From assembly GCA_003223025.1 (NCBI GenBank), contig QHXR01000003.1, positions 137,697 through 201,696 on the forward strand: a stretch of DNA of 64,000 bases. Reading direction: 5' to 3'. Below the pieces are notes generated by a model, which was given only the letters and a program-made list of their open reading frames with translations, did no database searches and was not told the DNA's origin. This document shows positions 43,454 through 52,721 of the stretch, one piece after another. A program made the position numbers and the translations under genes. Within the stretch, counting starts at the first letter, position 1, and the number at the start of each line of letters is the position of its first letter. The DNA is from Acidobacteriota bacterium. GTDB taxonomy: Bacteria; Acidobacteriota; Blastocatellia; Pyrinomonadales; Pyrinomonadaceae.

Positions 43454-45082
43454 ATGGCAGGAATTATCGTTCACATCGAGGTTGGATCTGAGAAGTCGAC
43501 TGAGGTCTTCTCGCAGGACCGTCTGAGCATCGGCTCGGACGAGACGTGCGATCTCCAGATCCAGACCACTCAGGTTCAAGCGTCGGGCCTGTGGCTTGAG
43601 CTGGAAGACTCCGAAGGCGTTTTTCGACTGGTCAAGTTCACGCCCGAGCTGACGTTCACGATGAACGGTGTTCCGGTGCGGCGATATATCGCTATCAACG
43701 ACGGTGACATCCTTAAGATCGAAGACGCAGACATCTCGTTTTCATTCTTCGCCCCTTCACAGAAACCGTCGCTCATCCGGGCGAATCGCGAGCTGCCGCA
43801 CGTAGCGCAATTTATCGAATCGGCCGCGCTCGACGCCGCGACTTCTCCGAAGCGAGATGATGCTAAGGCGTTTCTCCGGGAATTCACACGCGAGTTAGCA
43901 CGCGAGATCAGTTGGACGACGAAGGCGATCGTCGTCGTCCTCGCCGTTGGATTTATCACCGGAATTCTTTACATCGGCTACGCGGTTAGCAGCGAGCTTC
44001 GTGAGAATCGCGAGCAGGCAGTACGGCAGAGCAACATCATTCAGAAGTTGGAAGAGCAGCTCGGCGTGACGAACAATCAGCTCGGCGATCTTGAAAAAGT
44101 AAATTCCGACATCATCAAAACAGTCTCGTTGGCGCAGAATCTTCGCGTCGATTATGGCTCCGGAGTTTGTCTGATCGTCGGAGTTTACGATCTGGTCGAT
44201 CGCAGCAACGGGCGAGTGCTTCGTTATCCGGATCCGCAATCGCTCCGACCGAATCCGTACGAGCCGCAATCGACCGAGGAATCCGGTCCGCAAAATTCTC
44301 CAGCCGGGCAGACGGGCCTGACGACCGAAGGAAATGGCAGTCCGGTAGAATATGATTTTATCGGCACGGGTTTCCACGTCGGCGGCGGGTTCATAGTCAC
44401 GAACAAGCATGTGCTTCAACCATGGACTGAAGACGATCTGGTCAAGCAGATGATCAAGGATTCGAACGGCCGTGCTCGCATCAAGCGCCTCGTCATTTAT
44501 TTTCCGAATTATCCGCAGCCGTTTCCGCTGAAGGTCCGCGAGCTCGGTGGCCGCGAGGACGTTGCCATCGCGTCCATCGATGCGTTGACGATGCCGACGG
44601 ATATCCCGGCTCTGCCGCTTGAAGAAGATTCGGCTGCCGCGACGATCGGAAAGACGGTCGTGACGATGGGTTATCCGAGCGGACCTGATCGACTACTTGC
44701 GATGGTCGATGACGACGAGGCGAAGTCGATCAACTCGAGATTTGGAAATTCCCGGCAGAACCTTATTAATTTTTTGGCACAGTCACGAAAGATCGTTCCC
44801 TTGACGACTCAAGGAGCGATCACCGATCTCGACGCACATCGGATCGTTCACGACGCCAAGACAGCCGAGGGCGGTTCCGGAGCTCCGTTATTCGGTCAGA
44901 CCGGAAAAGTGATCGGTGTGAACTTCGGCGTATTCACCGAGAACACTGCCGCGAACATGGCCATCCCGGTTCGATTTGCGTTAGACCTCTTGAAGAAAGT
45001 CGGATGGAAATCGCCCGAGCAACAACAACAAGACGCACAAGCGCTAGCAGGGGCGAACACGAACGCGAATGTGACGCGGTGA
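43454..45082 (+). CDS. Membrane-spanning protease: degenerate FHA domain + trypsin-like domain
   Basis: A 542-residue protein in three parts. Residues 1-100 have the strand pattern of an FHA domain (VFSQDRLSIGSDETCDLQIQ), but the phosphothreonine-binding Arg and the Ser-x-x-His are absent. A transmembrane helix follows at about 157-177 (AIVVVLAVGFITGILYIGYA), then a coiled coil. The C-terminal serine protease has its triad in TNKHV (H319), GREDVAIASID (D369) and GGSGAPLF (S475). Predicted topology: FHA-like domain in the cytoplasm, protease in the periplasm. Substrate unknown. ATG 43454 follows a cysteine-rich frame by 1 nt. Confidence 0.8.
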   Translation: MAGIIVHIEVGSEKSTEVFSQDRLSIGSDETCDLQIQTTQVQASGLWLELEDSEGVFRLVKFTPELTFTMNGVPVRRYIAINDGDILKIEDADISFSFFAPSQKPSLIRANRELPHVAQFIESAALDAATSPKRDDAKAFLREFTRELAREISWTTKAIVVVLAVGFITGILYIGYAVSSELRENREQAVRQSNIIQKLEEQLGVTNNQLGDLEKVNSDIIKTVSLAQNLRVDYGSGVCLIVGVYDLVDRSNGRVLRYPDPQSLRPNPYEPQSTEESGPQNSPAGQTGLTTEGNGSPVEYDFIGTGFHVGGGFIVTNKHVLQPWTEDDLVKQMIKDSNGRARIKRLVIYFPNYPQPFPLKVRELGGREDVAIASIDALTMPTDIPALPLEEDSAAATIGKTVVTMGYPSGPDRLLAMVDDDEAKSINSRFGNSRQNLINFLAQSRKIVPLTTQGAITDLDAHRIVHDAKTAEGGSGAPLFGQTGKVIGVNFGVFTENTAANMAIPVRFALDLLKKVGWKSPEQQQQDAQALAGANTNANVTR

Positions 45083-45084
45083 CA

Positions 45085-45629
45085 GGGAGACGCGGGGACG
45101 CGGAGATGTAGTGAGGAAGTTACGGTCGGCAGTGGATAGTTTCGGGTAGCGATGAGGTAATCGCAAACTTTGGAAACGAAAATTCGGGGCAATCATGACA
45201 TCGGGGAGAAGCGAGGAATGAAGTGCCAAATATCAGAAGTTATCGTGAACTCCGTGTGTATCAGAATGCGTTTCGGGCCGCGATGCGGATATTCGAGCTG
45301 ACCAAGAAATTTCCGGCCGAAGAAAAATGGTCAATGGTCGACCAGATCCGTAGATCGTCAAGATCCGTTTGTACAAACTTGGCAGAGGCATGGAGAAAGC
45401 GTAGATATCCTGCCCACTTTGTTAGCAAACTGAGCGATTCAGAAGGTGAGGCGGATGAAACGCGGGTCTGGCTCGAGTTTGCGTTTGCCTCCAAATATAT
45501 CAGTCAAGACGTTTTTGATGAGCTCGATTTAAGTTACGACTTGATTCTCGGACAGTTAGTAAAAATGCATTCGGAGCCGAACAAATGGACTGTGCGATAG
45601 CAAACTATCGCCGCGTCCCCGCGTCTCCC
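45085..45629 (+). mobile_element. Unit bounded by 19-bp inverted repeats carrying a four-helix-bundle gene
   Basis: GGGAGACGCGGGGACGCGG at 45085-45103 is an exact inverted repeat of 45611-45629. The 545-bp unit contains one gene and sits between two genes that would otherwise be about 570 bp closer. No transposase is inside. Mobility is inferred from the boundary repeats alone. Confidence 0.5.
45223..45600 (+). CDS. Four-helix-bundle protein (23S rRNA intervening-sequence family)
   Basis: A 125-residue protein of the S23/IVP family: SYRELRVYQNAFRAAMRIFE, then FPAEEKWSMVDQIRRSSRSV, then TNLAEAWRKRRYPAHFVSKL, typical for all members. These genes were first found inside 23S rRNA intervening sequences, and free-standing chromosomal copies are common in several phyla; their biochemical role is unknown. 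GTG 45223 is preceded by GAGG about 7 nt upstream. Confidence 0.9.
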   Translation: MPNIRSYRELRVYQNAFRAAMRIFELTKKFPAEEKWSMVDQIRRSSRSVCTNLAEAWRKRRYPAHFVSKLSDSEGEADETRVWLEFAFASKYISQDVFDELDLSYDLILGQLVKMHSEPNKWTVR

Positions 45630-45651
45630 CTTCCCCGTGTCGCAAAAGCAA

Positions 45652-46755
45652 ATGGATAGTTTAGTTTTTTCAAACATGCTTCATCGGCCGGCTCGGACGG
45701 TCGTTAGCGTTCTGGGTATTGCGATCGGTGTACTGCTGATCGTTTTCACGGTCGGATTGTCGAACGGTACGATCCGGGAGCAGGCGACCCGTGAAGCTAA
45801 TGTCGGCGCCGAGATCTTTATGCGAGCCTCGGGCTCGATCGGTATGAGCGGTTCCGAATCTTTTCGGCTTCCGGTCACGCTTGCGAAAGATGTTCTCGCC
45901 GTCGATGGCGTGAGAGCCGCAGTCGCGATCGGACAGAATTCCGTGGACGCGACCGACAACAACACGGGTAAGCGGCTGGTCGACGGCGTAAATTTTGATG
46001 AGTACGCTGCGATCTCCGGCATGCACTTGATCGAAGGCCGCGTGTTCGATCCGAAGGCAGACGAGGCGATCATCGACACAGCTTGGCAGAAACAAAAGAA
46101 ACTCAAGCTCGGTGATACGATCCCGCTCTTCGAACGCCCATTCAAAGTCGTCGGGACGTACGAGCCGGCGGGCGGTGCCCGTCTTAAGATCCCGCTCGGC
46201 GTCATGCAGGAACAACTCGGCAGCGAGGGCAGAGCTTCTTCGGTGCTTGTCGCGATCAAACCCGGTTACACGGTCTATCAGGTCGGGCAAAATCTCAAAG
46301 CAAAATTCCCGGAGTATCAGATGATCCGCACTCAGGATCTCGAAGAGCTCTACATGGCCGGCTTCCCTGCTTTGAATGTTTTTCTCAATGTGTTCATCGG
46401 CGTCGCCGCCGTGATCAGCGCTCTCGTGATCTTGCTGACGATGTACACGACCGTGACCGAACGAACGCGTCAGATCGGGATAATGAAATCGCTCGGCATG
46501 AGCAACGCGGCGATCGGATGGACGATCACACAAGAAGCACTGCTCATCAGCCTGATCGGCATCACGACCGGAATACTGCTCACGTTTCTCTTACGATTCG
46601 CTCTGTCTCGAGTGACGACTCTCGAAGTCGAGATGAGCGCGTGGGTGATGCTGATCACGTTTGTCGTCGGAATGTTCGGCGGAGCTCTCGGTGGACTTTA
46701 TCCGGCGATGCGTGCGGCACGACTCGATGCCGTCGAAGCGCTCAGTTACGAGTAA
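45652..46755 (+). CDS. ABC transporter permease (MacB/FtsX type)
   Basis: A 367-residue permease. An N-terminal transmembrane helix (TVVSVLGIAIGVLLIVFTVG) is followed by a periplasmic MacB-PCD-like domain of about 200 residues. Three C-terminal helices (FIGVAAVISALVILLTMYTT; ALLISLIGITTGILLTFLL; WVMLITFVVGMFGGALGGLY) end in YPAMRAARLDAVEALSYE, the usual FtsX-family tail. Neither the ATPase nor a membrane-fusion subunit is encoded next to it. The start (ATG 45652 rather than GTG 45637) has no clear ribosome binding site, and the inverted repeat of the IVP unit ends 22 bp upstream. Confidence 0.88.
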   Translation: MDSLVFSNMLHRPARTVVSVLGIAIGVLLIVFTVGLSNGTIREQATREANVGAEIFMRASGSIGMSGSESFRLPVTLAKDVLAVDGVRAAVAIGQNSVDATDNNTGKRLVDGVNFDEYAAISGMHLIEGRVFDPKADEAIIDTAWQKQKKLKLGDTIPLFERPFKVVGTYEPAGGARLKIPLGVMQEQLGSEGRASSVLVAIKPGYTVYQVGQNLKAKFPEYQMIRTQDLEELYMAGFPALNVFLNVFIGVAAVISALVILLTMYTTVTERTRQIGIMKSLGMSNAAIGWTITQEALLISLIGITTGILLTFLLRFALSRVTTLEVEMSAWVMLITFVVGMFGGALGGLYPAMRAARLDAVEALSYE

Positions 46756-46782
46756 TTTTTTTCTCCCAGGAATTAAAGTTTT

Positions 46783-49700
46783 ATGCGTTACCTCCTATTC
46801 ACTTCCATCCTTCTTTCTCTCTTCGTTTTTTCCGCCGACGCTCAAAAAAAGCGCCCGATCAAGCGAAAGCCGCCCGCAACCGTTTTCACCGTCAAAGGCG
46901 ATATCGACTTCAAGACCGAGGCTCGGCCGGCGCCCAAGGCGGTGTCAGAGACATCGTACACGCCGGTCGTCGAAAACTATGTCAGCGCTTACGTTATTAA
47001 CGCCGACGGAACCGGTAGCGAGCAGATCGAGATCCAGAAACGATGTTCGTCGGATATATGTGTCCGGGCGAACGGAGTGATCCGTCAGATCTACAACGCC
47101 GATCTTCTCAAGATGAAGGTTCTCGATGCGTCGATCGTCAAGGCCGACGGAACAAAGACGAGCGTTCCAGCGTCGTCTATAACGGATCGTCCGACCGATC
47201 AGGCCGAAGCCGCGCCGGGATTCTCTTCAATGCGCGAGATGCGCGTCTCCTTCGATGGCATGAAGTCGGGCGACGCGACTTACCTGAAAGTGCAAACCGA
47301 GATTTTTAGACCGTCATTCGATGGAAAATTCGACGGACTGGAAACCTTCCCCGTCATCTACGATTGGAAGTCGATCCGGATCGACATCACCGCTCCGACG
47401 GATCTGCCTCTCTACATCGACGCGTCCGGTCTCGAAGGCGGTAAGCTCGCCGGCGAAGGCAATCTGTCTAAGTGGCGTTACACAAAAGTCGGCGTGAGCA
47501 AGATCGATCGCGAACCGGCGATGGATAACATCATGGCGATCAGCCCGCGGATCGCGCTGACGACATCTCGCGACGCCGATGCGCTCGGCTCAGTTTTCTG
47601 GGAAGCGATAAAAAAGAAAGCGGTCGTTACACCCGAGATTCAGACGCTTGCCGATGAGATCACAAAAGATTCCCCGACTCCGGCGCAGCGGGCGTCTGCG
47701 ATCTACGATTGGGTGAATAAGAATATCCGTTATCTCTCCGTCATTTTGGACCGCAGCGGATGGATCCCGCACAGCTCGACCGAGATCATCAAAAACGGTT
47801 ACGGTGACTGTAAGGATTACACGACGATCATCCACACGTTGTTAAAGGCGAAGGGCATCGACAGCATTCCCGTTCTGATCCGCGCGGATGCCGGAAACTG
47901 GTTCCCGACGGTACCAACCGCACATTATTTCAACCACGTAATTCTCTACATCCCGAGCATCGACACGTTTGCGGACGCGACACTCCCGAACACTCGTCTC
48001 GGTCTGATACCACAGGCTCTCGTCGGCAAAACCGGATTGATGTCGGGAGAAAAAACCGGGATCATCCATCTTCCGAAAGATAATCCTGCCGACAATCAGA
48101 TCCTCAGCGATATCACTCTGGATTTTTCTTCGGACGGAAGCGTAAAGGGTCGATCGAAGAACACGTACGTCGGCCGTTCAGAGATTTTCTTCCGTCCGGT
48201 ATTCGCTTCGGTGAAGGGGTTGCCGGACACGAGCTATTTCGTCTCGAGATTACTCTCATACTACGGCCTGCAGGGTGATGGCGAGATCATCAAGATCGGA
48301 GATCAGTCGAAGCTCGGAGATCCATTCACGGTCGAGTACACGATGCAGCTCCAAAACTTTACGACCTTCTGGCCAAAAGGCCGATTGGAAATACCGCCCG
48401 GGATGAACATGACGAGCTTCGCCGAGGTCGAAGTTTTGACGGAGACGGAAACACGAAACACGAGTCTTACTGTCGGTGCTATGAAGTTTGGAGAGAGCTT
48501 CGAGATCAACGTGCCGACGACGGTCAAGATCACAACGCCTCCTCCGAATGTCGACTTTACGAATGCGGTCGGTAGTTTAAGTGTTTCGGCTGAGCTCAAG
48601 AACGGCTCGCTGCGCTATCGCCGCGAACTGGTTTTCAAAAAGGATATCGTCGAGCCCGCCGAGTATCCGCTGCTGAAGGAGCTGGTCAAAAAAGCGACCG
48701 CGTTGAGCACATTCTCAGTTGAGTATACCGGCGACGCCTCGCTCGTCGGTACAACGACCTCAGTCGTTCGCAGCGGTGTCGGTTCCTCGCCGTCGAAGCC
48801 ACCAACGCGAGCCACATCCAGCGAATGGTCCCTCCCGAAGAAACTCACCGCTCTCGACGTCCAGCGTATGGAAAAATCGCTCTCCGCTAAGCCTGATGAT
48901 GTCGACACGCGGATCAAGCTGATCTGGCACTACTCGTCGACATACGACGCACGAAATGCAGTTCGTCTGCAGGACGCGAGTGTGCGACATCGGATATGGC
49001 TTATCGAGCATCATCCCGAGATCGAAGAAACGCGGCTGCTCGGATTTTCACGACAGGATTTTTCGCCGGCGTCGATCGACGCCTTGAAAAAAGCGTGGAT
49101 GGCAAAAGTTGCGCAGAGCGGAACCTCCGAGATTCGCATGAATGCGATCGACGCATTGAAGTCGTATGCACCCGACGCCGCTCGCTCACTCGCTGACGAA
49201 GGAGTAAAACTTTCACCCGGTGAGTACAAATATCTGCTAACGGTCGTCGAGCTGAATACAGGCGACGCGAGCAAGACCGCGACGAAGGAACAGGCGGACG
49301 AAGCCGCGCGAAAAGTTCTCGACTACGGTATGCGTGCACTTGTCCTGCTCAAGAAAGAACGCTCGGACGACCGTGACTGGTATCGATTCGAGCTCTTGAA
49401 GAATCTCTCTCGCGCCGCTATCCGACTCGAGGATCTGGATCGAGCATCTTCATTCGCACAGGAGCTCGTACTCGATTTCGGGCAAGCATCTTATACGAGA
49501 ACATACGATCAGGCCGCACACGTCGGCAACACGACGCTTGGTCTCGTCGAGCTTCGCCGTAACAACATCGCGAAGGCAAAAGATCACTTGCTCGCATCTA
49601 TCCGCGCACCGCTCCGGATGGGATACAACAATCTGGGCAAGATCGACATGAGTCTTGCGAAGGCGATGTTCGAGAAAGGCGAAAAGAACGTGGTGCTGGA

Positions 49701-49899
49701 ATATTTGAAACTCTGTCAGACGCTGCCGAACTTTAAGATCTATCCCGAATCTTATGCCGACGACGTTTATGCTCTGAAACTTTGGATCGGCCAGATCGAA
49801 AAAGGAACGACGCCGAATTTCGACTTCGGCGCCGCTGAAAGTCATGTTCCGCTGTCGTCAGGCCCGAATATAAAATCGAGCGTTAAGAGTCACGAATAA
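46783..49899 (+). CDS. Exported DUF3857 / transglutaminase-like protein
   Basis: A 1038-residue protein with a signal peptide (LLFTSILLSLFVFSADAQ). A DUF3857 domain is followed by a transglutaminase-like cysteine protease core with Cys in NGYGDCKDYTTIIHTLL, His in TAHYFNHVILYIP and Asp in DTFADATLPN. The last 350 residues are helical and repeat-like (YKYLLTVVELNTGDASKTAT; QAAHVGNTTLGLVELRRNNI), probably TPR-type. Function is unknown; such proteins may act on or cross-link periplasmic peptides (inference). Its end overlaps the convergent MFS gene by 10 bp. Confidence 0.85.
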   Translation: MRYLLFTSILLSLFVFSADAQKKRPIKRKPPATVFTVKGDIDFKTEARPAPKAVSETSYTPVVENYVSAYVINADGTGSEQIEIQKRCSSDICVRANGVIRQIYNADLLKMKVLDASIVKADGTKTSVPASSITDRPTDQAEAAPGFSSMREMRVSFDGMKSGDATYLKVQTEIFRPSFDGKFDGLETFPVIYDWKSIRIDITAPTDLPLYIDASGLEGGKLAGEGNLSKWRYTKVGVSKIDREPAMDNIMAISPRIALTTSRDADALGSVFWEAIKKKAVVTPEIQTLADEITKDSPTPAQRASAIYDWVNKNIRYLSVILDRSGWIPHSSTEIIKNGYGDCKDYTTIIHTLLKAKGIDSIPVLIRADAGNWFPTVPTAHYFNHVILYIPSIDTFADATLPNTRLGLIPQALVGKTGLMSGEKTGIIHLPKDNPADNQILSDITLDFSSDGSVKGRSKNTYVGRSEIFFRPVFASVKGLPDTSYFVSRLLSYYGLQGDGEIIKIGDQSKLGDPFTVEYTMQLQNFTTFWPKGRLEIPPGMNMTSFAEVEVLTETETRNTSLTVGAMKFGESFEINVPTTVKITTPPPNVDFTNAVGSLSVSAELKNGSLRYRRELVFKKDIVEPAEYPLLKELVKKATALSTFSVEYTGDASLVGTTTSVVRSGVGSSPSKPPTRATSSEWSLPKKLTALDVQRMEKSLSAKPDDVDTRIKLIWHYSSTYDARNAVRLQDASVRHRIWLIEHHPEIEETRLLGFSRQDFSPASIDALKKAWMAKVAQSGTSEIRMNAIDALKSYAPDAARSLADEGVKLSPGEYKYLLTVVELNTGDASKTATKEQADEAARKVLDYGMRALVLLKKERSDDRDWYRFELLKNLSRAAIRLEDLDRASSFAQELVLDFGQASYTRTYDQAAHVGNTTLGLVELRRNNIAKAKDHLLASIRAPLRMGYNNLGKIDMSLAKAMFEKGEKNVVLEYLKLCQTLPNFKIYPESYADDVYALKLWIGQIEKGTTPNFDFGAAESHVPLSSGPNIKSSVKSHE

Positions 49900-51512
49900 G
49901 TTTCGTGAACATCCGGCTGATTGCGGGCGTTGATCGTCGTCTGCTCAGCCATGATCAACCGTTCGCCGTCGATCGGCACTTCATCTTCTTCCTTTTCGCT
50001 CGGCAGGAACAGAACGACGAGCAATCCGAGACCGGCCATCACCGCACCTGCCCAGAAAACGGGATGTATCGCTTTCGCCAGTGACGACTGCAGCACGGCG
50101 AGCGTTTCCGCGGGCACCGAGGCTTTAGCACTCGGTTCGATCAGCGCATTCGGATTCGACGCAAATTCCTCAGCCTGAGTTTTTGTCAGCCGTCCTTCGT
50201 CCGCCGCTTTATTCAACTGCCCCGCGAGCGACGCCGTCAGCACCGCGCCCATGACCGCAACACCGACGGCACCGCCGATGGACCGCGAAAACTGATTCAG
50301 CGAAGTCGCGACACCTAACTTACTCTTCTCAACCGCCTGTTGGACCGCGATCAAAAGCGTAAGCATCGACGATCCGAGTCCGATACCGATGATGATCAGA
50401 TCGAGATAAAGAAATATACGACTGGTATCTCGATCGAACATCGCCAGCAAAATAAATCCGATCGTGAGTGCGGTGTAACCGACGATCGTCAGGAGACGAT
50501 ATCCGATCTTCAGCATCAGTCGACCGCCGATGATCGACATCGAAACCCATGAGAGCATTAGCGGCGTCAGCAGCGATCCAGCGGCCGTTGCGGTAAATCC
50601 GAGCGAGCCTTGTGCAAACAGAGGTATGAACGAGATCGCTCCGAACATCGCGACACCGCCGAGAAAACCGGCAGGGATCGCGATCGCGATCGTCCTATTT
50701 TTAAAAAGTTCGAATGGGATTATCGGATCGGCTGCGCGCTTTTCGACAAAGACGAAGATAACGAGCAGAACCGCCGACGCAAGGAAAATAAGAATGTTCT
50801 GCGAATTGATAAGGCCGCTGGATCCGCCCTCGACCATCGCCAGCATTAGAAGGCTGATCGCGATCATCAATAGGATCGCACCGGCGTAGTCGATCTTCGG
50901 ACGGCTATGCAGTTTCGGTTCGCGAAGAGCAAATCCAATGATGAGTGCGGCTACGACTCCGATCGGAAGATTTACGAAGAAGACCCAACGCCACGAGATT
51001 TGATCCGTGATGAAACCGCCGACGATAGGTCCGATGATGCTGGAAAGTCCCCATACGCCGCTGAAGTAAGCCTGCATCTTCGCCCGCTCTTCTAGCGTGA
51101 ACGTATCGCCGATGATCGTCATGCCGAGCGGCACGAGAGCTCCGGCTCCAAGACCCTGGATCGCGCGAAACACTATCAGTTGCGTCATCGATCCCGAAAA
51201 TCCGGACAGAAGTGTTCCGAGCAGAAACACGCCGATCCCGACTTGATATAAAAGTCTGCGGCCGTAAAGATCCGACAGTTTTCCCCACACGGGAACAGTA
51301 ACCGTCGACGTAACGAGATACGCCGAGAAAACCCAACTGTAATGATTGAGTCCACCGAGTGATGCGATGACAGTCGGCATCGCTGTGCCGACGACGGTCG
51401 CTTCGAGCGCCGCGATGAACATTCCCGTCATCACTCCCGCGGTGATCAACCACCGACGTTTCGAAGAGAGTGCCTCTATCGGTGTCGTTGTAGCTCCTGC
51501 TTCATCGTTCAT
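49890..51512 (-). CDS. MFS drug efflux transporter (DHA2, EmrB/QacA type)
   Basis: A 540-residue, 14-helix proton antiporter. The DHA2 N-terminal motif is MFIAALEATVVGTAMPTVIA, with GKLSDLYGRRLLYQVGIGVF (motif A) and LGAGALVPLGMTIIGDTF (motif C-like). The C-terminus is cytoplasmic and acidic. Substrate cannot be predicted; no fusion protein or regulator gene is adjacent. The ATG lies within the 3' end of the acyltransferase gene (11-bp overlap), so the two are one operon. Confidence 0.92.
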   Translation of the reverse strand: MNDEAGATTTPIEALSSKRRWLITAGVMTGMFIAALEATVVGTAMPTVIASLGGLNHYSWVFSAYLVTSTVTVPVWGKLSDLYGRRLLYQVGIGVFLLGTLLSGFSGSMTQLIVFRAIQGLGAGALVPLGMTIIGDTFTLEERAKMQAYFSGVWGLSSIIGPIVGGFITDQISWRWVFFVNLPIGVVAALIIGFALREPKLHSRPKIDYAGAILLMIAISLLMLAMVEGGSSGLINSQNILIFLASAVLLVIFVFVEKRAADPIIPFELFKNRTIAIAIPAGFLGGVAMFGAISFIPLFAQGSLGFTATAAGSLLTPLMLSWVSMSIIGGRLMLKIGYRLLTIVGYTALTIGFILLAMFDRDTSRIFLYLDLIIIGIGLGSSMLTLLIAVQQAVEKSKLGVATSLNQFSRSIGGAVGVAVMGAVLTASLAGQLNKAADEGRLTKTQAEEFASNPNALIEPSAKASVPAETLAVLQSSLAKAIHPVFWAGAVMAGLGLLVVLFLPSEKEEDEVPIDGERLIMAEQTTINARNQPDVHETYS

Positions 51513-52404
51513 GATTCTTCCCTTGTTCGACCCAATGTTTGTCCTTGTCTCCGAGCACGCCGATCTTCTCCATCAAAAAGTCGGCCATCTCCTTGTGCGT
51601 GCGTATCGAATCGCGTTTTTCGTGGAAGCTCGACAAGTCGATCGGCTCGCCAAACCAGATTCGAACTTGCTGACCACCGGTCCAATTTCCGATCACCTGT
51701 CGCGGGAGATCGTTTATCAATCCTGTAACAAAAACCGGGATCACCTGGGGCTTCGCTTCGTATAAGACTTTTCCGATCCCCGGTTGCGCCGGCAGGAACG
51801 AATATGCGTCCTCATCCAGATTTCGTTTCCCTTCGGGATGGAATCCGATGACATGTCCCCGTCCGACAGAGCAGATCCGAATCAATTCGCGTACCGAAAA
51901 CTTGTCGAACTGCCTCTTTCGGGCTTCCTTCTCTTCGCGAAAAAATGGGGGATACATCGCCCACCATCCCATGACGAGGTTGACGAACCATCCGATCGGA
52001 TTGTCGTAGAAGAATTTTGCACGGACCGGAAAGAAGAGCGTGACCGGACGAGTTGTGCGGCGAAATATCACGCTCGAGATCGTGTACATGTCGAAGAATG
52101 AGCGATGATTCGAAACTAGCACGAGCGGGCGGGCGGGATCGGATGAGCTCACATTCTCGATCCCGAACACGTTCATCAAATTGTAGGTCGCGAGGTAGAT
52201 CCACAGCGATCCGATATGTCGCTGGCAAAAAGTCCAGAACAACTTCCAGGCACCGGAATTCATCCGACGCACCAGACGAACGCCTAAAGCCTCAGTTGTC
52301 GATAGAACCGACAACTCTTCCTTTGTCGGAACCAAAGGTTTTTCGTCGACTTCGAGTTGTGTGCCGCCTGCCGCGGCCAGATCCTGAGACATAAGCGAAA
52401 GCAT
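51502..52404 (-). CDS. 1-acyl-sn-glycerol-3-phosphate acyltransferase-like (PlsC family)
   Basis: A 300-residue acyltransferase with VLVSNHRSFFDMYTI (H-x4-D motif I), an arginine-rich motif II region, and VIGFHPEGKRNLDEDA (motif III, EGKR). The P-block PVFVTGLINDLP is motif IV-like. It would acylate lysophosphatidate or a related lysophospholipid at the inner membrane. ATG 52404 or ATG 52392 could start it. Operon with the MFS pump gene. Confidence 0.88.
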   Translation of the reverse strand: MLSLMSQDLAAAGGTQLEVDEKPLVPTKEELSVLSTTEALGVRLVRRMNSGAWKLFWTFCQRHIGSLWIYLATYNLMNVFGIENVSSSDPARPLVLVSNHRSFFDMYTISSVIFRRTTRPVTLFFPVRAKFFYDNPIGWFVNLVMGWWAMYPPFFREEKEARKRQFDKFSVRELIRICSVGRGHVIGFHPEGKRNLDEDAYSFLPAQPGIGKVLYEAKPQVIPVFVTGLINDLPRQVIGNWTGGQQVRIWFGEPIDLSSFHEKRDSIRTHKEMADFLMEKIGVLGDKDKHWVEQGKNHER

Positions 52405-52590
52405 AGTTTAGCATCCGGGAGAACGCTCGTCAGAACGGTCGACTCCGGTTCGCTTCAGCAAATAAACCCGGGTCCCCGTCTCTGCGTATACTAAAACCGA
52501 ACGGGAAAACCTCGAATCCGAGCTCGAGTATTTGCTTGTTCGAATCGCGCGTCGTCCGCGTTTTCTGGACAAAGTAGCCTCCATCGGCTA

Positions 52591-52659
52591 TTATGCTCGG
52601 TACTTTCCGGCACATTTCATAAGGTTCAACATCGCTATTTTCAGTTCGTAAAACATCAT
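52591..52659 (-). CDS. Possible 22-residue peptide with strong ribosome binding site
   Basis: ATG 52659 (second ATG 52656) is preceded by AAGGAGG 8 nt upstream, the best Shine-Dalgarno in this gap, yet the frame closes after 22 codons (MMFYELKIAMLNLMKCAGKY...). It may be a short peptide, a leader, or the start of a decayed gene; a second frame at 52430-52615 continues without matching any family. The rest of the 52405-52721 gap shows nothing else. Confidence 0.25.
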   Translation of the reverse strand: MMFYELKIAMLNLMKCAGKYRA

Positions 52660-52721
52660 TTCGCCGTCCTCCTTACCTGGTGTGACAGCTTTTGACTACC
52701 AATAAACTTAGGAGATTTTCA

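Noticed and set aside
52430-52615. 61-codon minus-strand frame in the gap before the metallopeptidase gene
   Set aside because: No ribosome binding site, no recognisable family and different frame from the nearby peptide with a strong Shine-Dalgarno.
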